DNA from: Heterobilharzia americana
Lineage: Eukaryota; Platyhelminthes; Trematoda; Strigeidida; Schistosomatidae
DNA: 64,000 nt
Direction: 5' to 3'
Assembly (NCBI GenBank): GCA_944470555.2
Contig: OX104131.1
Location: 13,818,515-13,882,514, forward strand
Position 1 is the stretch's first letter. Each line of letters opens with the position of its first letter. The position numbers were made by a program, and so were the translations under genes. Below, piece after piece: positions 12,701 to 27,700 of the stretch. The notes beneath the pieces were generated by a model. The model did not search any database. It was not told the DNA's origin and saw only the letters and a program-made list of their open reading frames with translations.

Positions 12701-15700
12701 CGTTAGCTAATCAGGTTGCAAACTTCCGTCGACTCAGATACCTGGAATATCCTACGCATATCTGGTCACTATCTGTCTCATCGTGTAATGTTAGGTGAAG
12801 TAGGCTTAAGCTGGAAAATGATCAGAGGCCGAAACTACATATGATGGTATTAATCTGTGAAGCCTTTGACTGGTAGTCAAAGCTGTGTTAGGAAATGTAG
12901 ACTTCTGGGTGGGGACCCATATGATAACAGAAACAGGTGGCTCATAATAGATCCCACTGGCACAGATGTATCCATACTTTATTTTCTTTGTAATCGCTAT
13001 GGTAAATTTAATTATGTCCTCACTCCTCTCTCTTGACAACTTTCTAACACTCTTGAGTGTTTTCTTCTTTGTCTTTCATCTTGATGCATTCTCAGTTGGG
13101 GTGAAGATATGAAATGTGGCAACTGGGACCGTTATGCAGTAATGCCAGGTCTCAACTTTGATATTGACTGAATGATGTTCATGGTTAGCGGTAATACGCT
13201 GACTGAGAAGTAAGTAGTGACAGGTTATCTAACGATACACTAAATAAGAATGAATACATAATCCAAATATTTTGTATCAGAAAACGCATACATTTGATAT
13301 AAACATCAAACTCCACTCTTTTAAAATATTGTCAATTAGAATACTGAATCCTATCCCTGCTGACAAGTAACAACATGCAAGAAATTTAAATTAAGCAAGG
13401 ACTCCTCATTGATTGTCTTTAACTTGTTAACTTTCATCAAAGTGCACTATAAAGCTGAGTGCGTTTCCATGATGAATCTCCTTAGCTTGATGACCACAGT
13501 ACAAAATGATTCGATGTAATCGAATTACTACTAAGCTTGACTAGACTATATGAAATTGGTTCGTCTTCAGTGACCAATAAACAGTAATTAGCATGCGTTT
13601 CAGAATAAAATGGTCTTAAGGTTTCGATTTTATTTTCGAAGGAAGGAAAAGAATCATAATAAATATTTATATTCCGAACTAAACCACTTATCTACATTGG
13701 ATCGAATCAAAAAAACTATTTGGCATAAACTAAGAATTGTTTCAAAAGTAGGGAAATTATAACATTTCAGGTGAAGCTGTAGACCTTTGCTTGAAGGTAA
13801 TTTACTGACAATAACTGATTTACCAAAGTGGACTATTCATCTGCTGAATGTAATCCGTATATCGTGGAAGTATTGTAAGCTTCAAAACAGATTCAGGACA
13901 TAGCTCAGTTTATTAGCCGATATATAGGTTCTGCGTTTCAATTCAAAGACATTGCGATATCTTTCCTTGTTGTTCATGTACTTAAATCAATTCCTTTGAT
14001 ACTTTTCTTTTCAAGCAAACAGTTTGTGAATGCAACACTTTCCAAGTGATTAAGGTTGGAATTCATCATGGACTGACATCAGTTGGAGGGACATCGGAAA
14101 CCTGGGAGCACTGGATATCCGTTTCGTCCTAGTATGGGACCCCTCAGCAGTGTGCACCCATGACTCCACCTCACAAGGGGTCGAGCCCAGGACCTTCAGG
14201 TTCCGTGGCCAGCACGTTACCATTGAACCACTGAGTTAGCGGAATTTAGTGGTCACATTTCCTACTTTTATCAATTCACGATATAGTGCGACCTACATTC
14301 AATGTCGTCGTTGAGTCCTCATGTTCGACTTGGTTGACTTCACCGGTCACGACTTCTCATAGGAAATTCAGGAATCACCTCTCGAAGCTAGTCACCAATG
14401 AGCGCTAGATTAATTCTATCTGGAGGTTTATTGATTGAAACACCTGTCCAGTGCTCCCAAGGTTTCCAATGTTCCTTCAACTGATATCAATCAATAATGA
14501 ATTCCAGCCTAAAATCAAATAAACCTTCACAAACCTCCAGATACAATTTTCCAAGTGACTTTGTTCATTGTCAAAATGTTTATAAATTCGATTAAATTTG
14601 TAAAAGGGGTACAGATACAGGTTAACTATAACCGGTTTCCCTCCACTTTTAAATGATGAAAAGTGTAAACCTCAAAATATTATGAACTGCTTAAACTTTG
14701 TAATTTCCTAGTTATTCTATACACAAGGAGCTCATTCATGGGCCAACCGGTAAAATGAGCTCAATTAATAGAAAAGTTTGAATAAAATCAGTTAATAATT
14801 GTTTCAATAAGAAGTAGTTTTCATCATGAGAACAGTGTACACTGATTAACGCTCCTCAGCAACGTATTGAGTTAGCTTCAAAGGGTACAACAATACACTA
14901 AGGTATATTAAGTTTTAATTAAGACAAAACGCATTTCCTGAACCTTAAAGTCATTCATTACATTGAACAGAAAACATTGCGTATGTTTTTCTTGAATTCG
15001 AAAACCGTTTTCATTGCTGGTACAATCCATTCTATTCTTCTTGGCTTTATCCACAGTTGTGAGTGACTCATTTATACCTAATCGGTTAGGTGTATGTTAA
15101 GAAGATCTGATATCCAAAATATTCATACATTTTTGCAAAGTTCACAGGACAATACTCAATAACCTTTTCCCTCATATTTTGTTGACTGCTTTATTCTAAT
15201 GCTTCTTATGTTACAAAACAACGGACCTAGTGTATCATAGACAGAAAGTTTGAAACTGATTCTAGTTGGTTGTTGTTGCAGATGCCAACATTTTAACGTG
15301 GACGATACCAGGAAAAATGAATCAGTAAGCGTACAAAATAAAATGAAAATCCAGTGGAAGTATAACTAGCACACGAGACAAGGTTAACTACGTAGAAAAT
15401 GACTTTCAATGACAAGTCTAAATTTCAGCAATTGTAAGATCCCATGAATATGATAAATAAGATTGAAAGAGAAGTGAAAAATACCTTAAAGGTGTTGACA
15501 ACAAGACAGAAAAATATCTTTTAGAAGAACGAATATTTCGAGACCGTATAGTCTCCCGAAAATCTGTAAAGATGGCATATCTTTTAGACTAATTCTAGAT
15601 CCAAGTAATTAATAGTGGAAAGCTCAGTGACTCCCTTGAAGTGAAGACAGGAGTAAAACAAGGCTGCCGCCTACTATCACCGATCATCTTCCTGATTGTG

Positions 15701-18700
15701 ATAGACTGGATCATGCAACAAACTGTGACGAGCAAGAGGAAGGGCATACGCTGGCTGGACCAATGAAAAAACCCAGAGCGAGGTTTAGATTTTCCTGATG
15801 ATGATTAACGTCTAATGTCTTATGTTGCACAAACTCGAAGATGTACAGGCAAAAATCAACAAGTTGGCAGAAGAGACGAGGCAGTGAAGACGGGGCTTCA
15901 AGTGAATGTAGAGAAGACAGAGACAACAACAACAGTATCAACAATCACCAATCACCATGAAAGGCAGAAACCGAAAGGAAGTAGTCTCTTACACCTACCT
16001 TACTAGGCAGCATCGTCTCAATTATAGGTGGCACAGACGAGGATGTCAAAACCAGGATTGGAAAGACAGCAAGACAGGCCTTCCTGCATTATTCTGAAAT
16101 CAATGTGATCTACTGCACTCAGCATAAAGCGTGAACAAGATCCGGATTTTCAACATCAATGTCAAGTCAGTGCTGCAATATGGTTGCGAAACTTGGCGCG
16201 TCACGAAAAGCATTTCCAACAAACTACAGATATTCGCCAACAGCTGCCGCCTACGCTCACTCGATACTCAAGATCAGATGGCCAGAATATTAAGAATAAG
16301 CAATAAGGAACTTTGGCGACGAAACAACGAAGAACCCGACGCCCAACAAATATGCAGAAGAAAGTAGAGATGGATTGGATTGAACATACACTGAGAAGAC
16401 CGTTTGGGGACATCACGTGCTAGGCCAGACCGTCGAGTGGCAGCGAAATAAGATTTGACGAGTTGGGCGTCCGAGCTAAGGGTGACATAAAGATCATGCG
16501 AGGAAGAAATGAAAGCTTCTGGGTAGTCGTGGAACCGTGTTAAATAGATTGCAGAGAACAGAATGTAATGGAGGCGTGCTACTGAAGCCCTATGTTCCAC
16601 TAGGAACCCAAGAGACAAATAATAATAATCATGGTTTAATGGCCTAACTAGTATAAACGATGAGAAACAACGGAAATCAACTTTCAAACTGCTCATCGAA
16701 AAACAAGTGTAAGACGTTAACAACGCGATACTTTTAAGTTATTTTATTTGATGTAACGCACACAGCAACATCTTAATGAGATCATGAATAATAACATGTG
16801 TTCAAAACGTCATCCGGTAAATAATCGTGTATCACTGTGTGTAGTATCAAAAAAGAAAACCTAGTTTGAAACAAGTGCACCAGACTTTATAACCAAATTC
16901 TCTACTGACGTGATTATTTACACATGGTTATAATATAATAGGCAATTAATCACTTCATAATCTAGGCTTCAGAAAATATACGTACATAACATTGCAAAGG
17001 CATAAAGGGAAAGAAAAGATGGTGAAAAATAACAAGTAAATTTGAGGCAGTCGCATAGTATACGTTCAAGAAGATATTTTAAATCCAGGATATCTGAAGG
17101 AAAGTAGACGATAAGAACAAAACAAGGCACAAAATATAACAGTCTCGATTTTGAGCCATAACCTGATGCGATTTTAGTCCTATGAGTCGTGTGGTGTATT
17201 GCAGGCTATCGAGAAAGTGCTGTTGCACTAATAAGTGCCAAATCAATATAAATACACTAGTTTTGCACAAAAGCACACACAGCAAACAGTAAACGATAAG
17301 GAAGCTGCTAGGGTGTTATACATAAGATATATTCAGGGCATACAAAGAACAATTCTTTACGATAAACTTCCTAGCCGAATGATAATCTCCGTAAATAGTA
17401 ATATAACAATGGTGATAGGATGGACAATCACTAAACATCCTCTGAATAGAGTTTCAATTTCACATGTGTAGACAGGAGTATCAGCACCAGTGATTTTACA
17501 AAGGTATTTAGAAATTGCCATGCCGTAATAAAACATGAATATACTTTAGTGTGGAAATATGTTGTTCATGGTTTATTTTGTCATTCTTTGCAAATGTTGA
17601 AAGAAAATATCGGTTTGTGCATAGAGTTTTGAAGAAAATAAAAACAATTATTCATGTAGTCGTAAAATATGCAGTATTCTCTAGTTAGGTAGTAATTCAC
17701 AAGCTGAATATCAATTATTATATCTTGTAAGTTATCTAATCAACTTCACAAGTTATCGAAGTTATCGTTGACCACGCCCAATTTTAATGAGTGAACGAAT
17801 TGTTTCACTGAGAACTTAAAATAATGTTCAAGTCTATTCATTCATTGACCTACATATATATTGCATGGAAAGGTATAGACTATCAGAAGTTAAATACACC
17901 CTATTAGGCAAAATGTACTTTTCATACAATCGAGGAATAATAGGATAACACGAAAAAAGAATAAAATATGCTGAGTAGCCACCAGCATTAATACTATGAA
18001 ACTGACAGTTACTACGCATTATGAACTTATACAGCAGTCGAGCAAAACTCCTGGTGATTGAAGTGAAATCAACACCTGGTTAGGAGTTGAAACTTGTAGG
18101 TCAGTTGATAGAACATCCCATCAGTAACCCAGAAGCCTCTGATTCGACTCCTGTCACGAACCAGATTTTCATTCCACCTCCAAACCATCGCTATTTCACA
18201 TTAACTAAATAGGCATCAGTAATCCGGTATAGTATTGTGCACTTGATCTGTTTATTAAGAGTGGAATTGGTGATGTTTCAAAAAGGTGATCAACAGGATC
18301 ACTTGATAAAGAAACAATAGTTTTTTACTGAGAATTTTTTTAAAAAAAACCATAGATTGGGGTAAACAGCCAACATGAAACAAATAAAATCGTACCTGAA
18401 GGTAATACAGCTTTTGATTGTAATCGTTGAAGTGCTTCCTCCACATCGTAATCACAACGCATGAGCAGAAACAAGGCCTAAAGTAAAAATTAATGGAACA
18501 GAAGAAGGAGAGAAAAGTCAAACATCGGATGTATTAAAGTCGTAAATTTCGCATCGATATTAGAACAAATGAATAAACAAAACTACAAAACAGCGATTGC
18601 ACATATATATGAACATCAAGTAGGAGGAGCTACAAAAAGCATCATGAAATGTACCACATTATTATTATCATCAATATCAACATGGGATCAGGCATTAGTC

Positions 18701-21700
18701 TGTGAAGAAAGAAAGATCAATCAATCAATTAATATCAACATAGGACCAGGCATTACTGCGTAACGATCCAACTTCCTGTCACACCTCATATCAGTACATC
18801 AAGTAAAAAGGCAGTAAAGTGCAAGATGGAGATAAGGGAATGCAGTCGAAAGAAATATAAAGTACGAAAAGCGAGAAAGGAAGAATGAGAAAATGGTGAG
18901 ATTCGGTATAGCGTTGTTAGGATAATGTGTGTATACATCTGCGCCACTGGAGAAAGAAAGAAAAATCGATCAAAAGCAGTAGAAGGCGTTTATTAGAAAT
19001 GTCAAACAGTGAAACAGTATCATTTACTGCATAACGTTTCGGACGTAATTGATTGTCCATATTCACATATGAATAATATGTTTAGCTATAAGTGGACAGG
19101 AACCTTGCCTGGTTACCTAGTTCACTAGCTACTAGACGGTCCTAAGCCTGGATAAACAGAGAAGGTTGGACATACAGCTAGCAACCCTACCCCATAAAAC
19201 CAATCTAACCGCCAAAGAAACTTCAAGGCACAAGGAAAATATAAAACATGAAATTAAACTTATTCATTGCTGGATTCAGAGACGCGAAATGACGCCCGTC
19301 GGTGAAAGCCTTCGGGAAGCCAATCGATCGATGTGTCTTTTCTCTCGATGAAAGCAAAAGTAAACATGGGGACACGGAATGTTCGCACCATGTTTGAACG
19401 TACCAAGGCTGCCCAGATTGCAAAACAAATGAGATGTGACATAGAAGTGCTAGGAATATGCAAGGAATCAGCAAACGGGATGGAAGTGGACTCTCCAAAC
19501 TCTTAACTGGAGTCAATAATCTACTCCGGTCACCCAGACGACAATCACGAACACGCGGAGGAAGTGGCTATCATGATTTCCCCAAGAACATTGAAGGCTC
19601 TCATGCAGTGGGAACCAGTCTCCTCCTGCAAGATTCAACTAAAGAGGAAGGAAAGTCACAATCATTCAATGCTGCGCGCCACATGCCAACTGATCCACGA
19701 GTTGGGCGTCCCAGCTGAGGGTGACATAAAGATCATGTGAGGAAGAAATGAAAGCTTGTGGGCGGTCGTGGCGCCAGGTTCAAGAGACTGCAGAGAACAG
19801 AGTACAATGGAGGTGTGTTACTGAAGCCCTATGTTCCACTAGGAACCCAAGGGGAAAACATAATAATCAATGAAGAGGGTCGTCTCCCACCAGCGTTTAT
19901 CGCTGTTTCACACCCCATTTGTTCTTGAAGCCATTTAGGCACATCTTCTTCCACCGTCAACTACATAACTCAATTACTCCTCCCTATTTATGAGTGACCA
20001 TACACGTATGTAAATTGGAATGTCTATCTCTTCATGATGTTTCTTGGTTCTTATCATCACTATCATCGGTATTACAACTACTTTAGTCAACACTGTCAGC
20101 ATTATCATTATTATTATTTATCATTATCAACATCGTTACTCTAAAAGTTAGAGTACATTCTGGGAAAAGTAATCGACTTGCCTCTTCATCATCTATAGTT
20201 CGTTGATTAGGCAGCGTAGACATAATAACTTGGGCGTATGTCCTTTCAAAGCGTGTCACATCAGCTTCAGAGAGTTTTTCACAGGGTTTCCAAACAAGAC
20301 TAGATTCTTGGAATACTCTTTCAGCGTAGCCGTAGAAAACACCTTCATTGCTACCAGTATTATTGATAGTTTGATTTTCTGTATTATTTGATGATGAGAT
20401 AGTCATAGGGACATTTGCTTGATACTCATCACCCACTTTGATCTCCTATAAATAATTTGAAGCAAATAAATAAAAGGAAACAAAGAGGTAATATAGATGA
20501 TTCGCGTGAAAAAATAAGCAGACACAACATACGTACAATTCAGATATAAATTCTCAAAACAGGTGAATGGGAAAACACATGCAATTTTACCAATAAAACC
20601 TTTAAAGGTATTCAATTCGTAAGAGGAAATAGCGAAATAACGCTTCACAATATTGTTATCAGTAGAAAATGTGACGGAACCTAATAAACTCAGGTGTACA
20701 GGAAGACAGCATATACGGATTTAGTGTTCAGGCTTTAATGGTAACAACTCAGCGTCTAGTAAGAAAAGTTGGATACAAGCAAACTATTCGCAAGAGTCAA
20801 TACCCATTGCAGCACTCAGTAATTACCGAAGTCTAAAAAAAGCCACCTTCACAAAGTTTCCAGGGTCAATGACCAACCGACAAACTTGATCACAAACTGT
20901 CTAACTTAAGTACAAAAAGAATCACTTTACCATAAATCAAAGGTGTCTCAAAAACTGTCAGCTGATTACGTCCTCTATTCAGAACCAGAGTGGCACACAA
21001 ACTGATTAAACCCCCTCAGAAAATCGTATGCAAGTTGGACGATCCACTATCAAAAGAAGATAAGATGAATATCATCTAAAAAAAATTAGTTGCAAAGGCT
21101 GTCAATATCACTGTGCTAATCAATACAATATGAGCATCAACCAGGAATCAAACGGCATGATATATCATGACTGATATCAATGCACTTAGGTGGGAAGAGC
21201 ACAACCACATCGATTGGAACAACTTGGAAATAATTAAACAGGAAAGCTCAAAAACTGCAAGAGAATTCATGAAAGAGTGGGACTCCAACCAAGTGATAAC
21301 CAACAGATGCATGGAGGCTGACTACTACGAAGAGATCAACCAAACCAAACAAGCCAACTTATAATCGGATATTAGGTCAGTAGCACAGATTAGATGGTGA
21401 CCCCAGCAACAAAGGTCAACATGCGGTCAGAAATATTTTATACCATTCCTACCTCAAAATCGATATTGCTCAAGGTTGGCAAATATCCTACATAAGCATT
21501 CATGCAACTTGGAAATACTTCACTGTTTCATGAGGTCACCTAGCCTGGTGACGAAATGTTCAAAAACACAGCAAAGCTCAAGAAAATCGAACATCTATCG
21601 ACACTTGTTTTCGATTTATATAGTCACCATTTGCTGCCTAACTTTATTCCTTGTCTGCAGCATATCTCTCGAATCTTCCTTTTTTTATAATACTTTAATT

Positions 21701-24700
21701 TCACGAATTACTTAAGGCCGTTTGGTTTTTGGAGGGAAATGATAGAATGATGGTCGATGGAGGGACCGAACACGCAGACAGAAGAGCATCATGTGGCTGA
21801 GTGGTTGGCGCTCATGAGAACGGCATAAACGGCTGACAGATCGCACTCAATTCAGACTAAATAATGACGGATATCTCGGATTATATTGTACTGGATGCTA
21901 CTGATAAGAATGCATATAAGTAGTATATTTCGAGAGGTCGGCAGAAGTCATAAGCAGTTACGAGCGACGGGTAAATATTCTGCACAAAGAAATGCAATAC
22001 AGAAAGTGAGCGTATCAAGAGCAAAAGGAGATAGAAGAAGGAGAGGAAATGAAATACATTGTGCAAATGAATATTTCAATTGAAAGGTTACAATATTTCA
22101 TCAGTAATGTATAAAGTGTTATAATAAACATTCTTCTACGTTTCATCTTTTGCCGATCTCTTACAATATGACTGTGTTTTATTTCTGCACATATAATATG
22201 GATAAAACTCAATAATAATATAGGTAGAAATTATGCAACTAAAAATGTACAACTGAATAACAACGAAAGCGAAGGTCATAAAATAACCAATAACTTCTTA
22301 TCAAAGCTATTTTTCTGCCAGAAAATTTAACTGAAATGAATAAATTCTTCTACTTTTAACAGTTTAATCTCACTTTTATCTATCTACCAACGGATAATTC
22401 CCTGTCACACTAAGTAGAGGATATAAGTATATGTTTATACTTTGATATTAAAACTGTTTTAGGTTGTGAGCAGTTGATTAGAAACTCAAAAAAAATGGAC
22501 GGATGCTATTCTGTCAATATTGCTATTCACCTTGTATACTATACGGAAACTTCATTTACCCTATCTATTACAACGTCTAATGTTAACTGAGATAAGAGTA
22601 ATTTGGAAAAAAAACTAAGTGTTGCCTGACTAAAACGTCATCAATCCATGAAAGTCCGTGACAGCTTGAGTCGTGTAAGCTTCAACGTTGAAGTTTGCAA
22701 GACAATAAAAATTGATAATTGAAGACTGCAGATGATATGACTCAAAATCCATTGACAGAGTTGATGTGCCAGATCGTACCTTAATCCTAATCCTTGTGTG
22801 CTGTTAATTCAGCTCTTTTCTTCCTTGTATTTTGATACGCTGATGTGTGGTGAAATAGATCGTTACATAGAACCGCCAAGTTCTATGATTATAATAACCG
22901 TATAATAGTTGTGCAAGCCTACCTAGGCTATGCGCTTCAATGTATGTTTTTTTAGTTACTGTAATGAGATTCCTCGACATCTTATGCACCGATAGCCACT
23001 AGTACAGCTAACAGCAAAAGACTCCATAGAAGGATAATTTAACAGTATTCCGAAAATAAGGACAGTAACATAAATATTTAAGGCCGACTGGGGACATCAA
23101 GCACCAGGCCCTCGAGTGGAACCCCGATGGGAAGCGACGAGTTGGGCGTCCGAGCTAAGGGTGACGTGGAGGAGATATTGCGAGGAGGAAATGAGAGCTT
23201 GTGGGCTGTCATGGAGCCAGGTTCAAAAGATTTCAGAGGACAGAGTGCAGTGGAAACGTGCTACTGAAGCCCTATGTTCCACTAGGAACCCAAGGCACAA
23301 ATAATAATAACATAATGATAATAACATAAATATTTAAAAGCTGTAACAATGAAGACAACGGTTGTCGCCATTGTACAGGATGTATTTTTACTTGTGTAAT
23401 CCCGGCGTAGTATATCAGAACAAATAACAAAAACAAACATTTTGTATTATTCCTCAACGTTTCGATCTTGCTAGGAAGATCCTTTTCAAGTGACCACATA
23501 TTATATCAACGAGTACGACCAAAAGTGACAAGAACCCCCTGCCTTCAAAGATGTCGTTACGAGGTTTTGCTATTCAAAACGTCATATCACCAATTATGAC
23601 GGAAAATTCTTGACGCCTATATAACTTAGTCATATATTCTCGAGTTACGAGTTGTATATACATATATAAAAGTGACAGCATCATGCGAACTGAACCACAG
23701 CACACTGAAGTACAACTAAAACTATATAACCTATGTTGCAATTACAACCAAATGTCCTCTGAATACTGGTGCCCGAGTGATTTTCAGCTTAATACTCTAT
23801 TTTTGCTGAATCATGCAACTGCATTACTTTGAAAAAGAAACTATTTCACGTTACATGTTTTTTAATCATTCTGGGAGGTTATAGTCATCAACAGCACGTA
23901 CAAAAAACGAAACAATCTAACTTCTTTGGCATTCAAGCCCACTTAATCTTGTATAATGGTTGTAACAAGTGATAAAAAAAGAGGATAACATTCAAGTTTT
24001 AAGAACATGACAACAGATCTTTTCTGGTTAGACAACTCGATGACATATTATTCTAGGTATGGGAGATATATTTAGTAAACCATTTATTATACTTCGGAAA
24101 ATTCACTTGTAAGACGATTAAGACGCATGAGAAATATGCAAACCGGTGTGCTAACTGATTGATACAAATCGAGCAGCAGCTTGAACTATTATGCAGTTAT
24201 ATAGGGTCATTTTTTGATCATATCTAGATGGAAGATAAATGGTCTTCGAAAGGATACAACATGATGTCGACAACTTACAAATGACCAAGTGCCAAGTAGT
24301 GATTTACTTCAGGATACATCTTCCCATGTTATGATGAGAAGCTGTGATTCTTGATGTCAGTTAAGTTTAATGTCAAGCTGACTACCATACACGACAATAG
24401 GCGCTTGATGGGTTACATCGTGAATTGGGGTCGTTACGTTTTCGTTCCTGATGGTTGAATATTTCAGAAGGCTTCAGTAGCTACTTTAACAGACTACTTT
24501 ATTATTTATACTTTGAAAATGACCCTTTTTACAATTTTTTTATGCCATAACCAGCAGTTTGTTCTTCCCGCATTTTATGCTTTACTGGTTGATCTAATTT
24601 TTTAATTCCGGATAACGCCAATTTGACTTCCTTGAGTTGATTGCTGAAGTAGCAGAAAGCTTTTAATTCAAACCCAAATTGTTTTTATATATTTGGTTGC

Positions 24701-27700
24701 CTGAAGTGTTGAAGGTATGGGTATCCAGAAAGTAGAGAGATAACTGAACACAGAATGATAATGTGGTCATAACCAGACATGATAACTCTGAGGTGAGTCA
24801 CATACAAGGCTATGGATCCGCGCCTATAAGGAGCTTCACAAAAAGACGAAATAGCTGTCTACTACTCTCTAGTATTAAGCATTTCTCCAGCTGAAGTCAA
24901 TTATGACAAAAACTGAGTTGAAATCCGTTAGCTACGCACAAATTATCAATGCTGCTGATGAAAATCTGTAAAATCAGTTGACCCCATTACACGGTCATGG
25001 AGAAACCGATTGTATACAAGGCTATTTCAACAAATCGGGGATAATTTTATTCAAAGTTTAACTCGAGTAAAATCTTATTAGTATATGAATAAACTAACAG
25101 TATGACAGATACACTCAGCACAGAAAACAAACACAATCTAACTGCTGTTTTCTTAGTGTTTTATATGCTCAGAGTAAAATGTCTATCACAAATATTCTCA
25201 TTTAACACACTAGAAATAGAATTAGATTTCGGGTCACGAGAATGTCACATATGGGACACACAGCTACACTGATCGATCTAAAAATATTCGCAACTGGTAG
25301 TAGGCGCGAAAGCCTCAGAGCATATTAGATTTTTCAATACCCCAAAAGTCTGCTTTACCATTTAAGCAAATTGCAACAAAAATATCAGTATAAAGAATAA
25401 ACTGGTTCTTAAAGGGAAATGAGTTTATGCAATCTGGAAAACACTACATATAGAAACTATTATTATTTATTATATTATTATTATTAGTCCCTTGGTTTCC
25501 TAATGGGACATAGGGCTTCAGTAGCACATCTCCAGTGAACTCTGTTCTCTGAAATCTTTTGAACCTGGCTCCACGACAGCCCACAAGCTCTCATTTCCTC
25601 CTCGCATGATCTCCTCCCTGTCACCCTCACCTCGGACGTCCAACTCGTCGCTTCCCATGGGGATTCCACTCGGCCTGACGCGTGATGTCCCCAGTCGGCT
25701 TTCTAAGTGTATGCCCAATCCATCTCAACTTCCTTCCACTGCATATTTGTTGGGTGATAGGTTCTTGGTTGGTTCGTTCCCAGAGCTCCTTGTTGCTTAT
25801 TCTATCTGACCATCTGAGCTTCAGTAACGAGCCAGCGTAGGCAATTGTTGATGAATGTCTGTAGTTTGTTGGAAATACCTTTCGTAACGCCCCAAGTCTC
25901 TCAACCATACACAAGCACTGACTTGACGTTGGTGTTGAAAATCCGGATCTTGTTCATGCTGTATGCTGAGTGCAGATCTCCACACTGGTTTCAGGCTAAT
26001 GTACGCCTGTCTCGCTTTTCCGATTCTGACTTTGGCATCCTCGTCTGTGCCACCGCTGCCTGTAGTTGAAACAGTGCTGACTAGATAGGTGAAGGAGGTT
26101 ACTTCCTTTAAGTTTCCCCTGATCATGGTGACTGCAGTTTGTTGTTGTTGTTGGTGGTGGTGGTAGTGCGGTATCTTCATCACCTCTGTCTTCTCTATAT
26201 TCACCTGAAGTCCCGTTTTCGCTGCCTCTTCTGCCAACTTGTTAGTTTTCGCCTGTAGGTCTTCAAGTTTGTGTGACATCAGGCACAAGTCATCGGCGAA
26301 ATCTAGATCTTCTAGGTTCTTTTCATAGAAACAAATTAGTTTCAGGTAATTCACTGCAACACTTAAATTTGTATTGATGCAGTAAACACTATCACCTGAG
26401 AGCAGGCTACAACAATCTGTCTTCCAAAAATAGATCACTACAGTTAACAAAGGAACCAAAACAATATGTTAGGTATGTGGAAAAATTAACTCTGACAAAT
26501 TACAGACAATTGTCATCAATAACAATATAGAAACAGGCATTACTGGGTGACAGTTCGAGTTGCCACATCTCATACCAGCACAACAACTGACACAGAAATA
26601 AAATGAAAGATAAGGAAATAGAGAAGAATCAGTCAAAAACAGTAGAAAGCAGTAAAAGAGAGGAAGTAGGAATGAGAAAATACTGAATACTGATTTTATA
26701 CGGATACGTCTGCGCAACTGAAATCAACTCCGAGCCACGTCACCTAGAGTCTCCAATCATTGGTTTCTGTCGTCATGCAGAGCCTGATCAGACAGTCGAC
26801 ATTTACCGAGCAATACAAAAAGATGAAAGATACACTTCAACTAGCCTACTATTTTATGGCTGAATTCCTATTCTCGTACGTTTTATGTATTTTAGTTCAC
26901 ACTACTTATACGTATTAAGTAGCGTTACTTATTTGAGTATTTTTTGCCCTATACACTGTTGATTGCTGCTGGTTCCTTATCGTGATTTCAGCAGACTGGT
27001 TTCTCTTCCTTTCCCAGTCAATTAACAAACTATAATAATATTTCGCATAACTCTTATTTACTACGTGTGCTGGCGCAATGCTTGATCACTTGGTAAAGTG
27101 GCATGCTGTCTACTTGTTTTTGAAATCACACTTATTAATTGGGCCGTGGACATATCATGATTCGAGGTTTTTACTCTTGCTAGTATCCATCCTAGAGATA
27201 CACCATTAGGTCATGTATTTAAGGCGAATCTCATGTTTCATCACAACCTCAGAGTTTGGTTTTGAATTAACACCAAGAAATCTAAAATGCATATCACAGA
27301 ATTCATCATGTAGTCACTGGACACGAGCCGTCACATACCGCAACTACTTCGTACCAATACTTTTGATCATAGTCTCAATAGCTAAAAACAGTTACTATAA
27401 TCCATAAAATTTAAAACATGATACTTTGAAAACTTACTCCCTTCCAATCATGACCACCACTATCTTCACTTGGACAGTAGTCTTCATCTTCATCAGAATT
27501 GTAAGACAGTGGAGTTTCCTGACCTATGAAGTGAAAGGAAAACAGCAGAAACGGTTCAGAAACTATTTTTATAACATTAGACAGATCAACTTCAGTGTAT
27601 ATGAATATGGCACATCTACAGAAAATAATATCTGAACAAAACAAAATACAGACTACTGAAATCGAATACAGTAAGCTGAAATCCCGAGAAAATATTTTTT

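Noticed and set aside
21785..21860. tRNA-like TGGCTGAGTGGTTGG
   Set aside because: No proper B box and no cloverleaf pairing.
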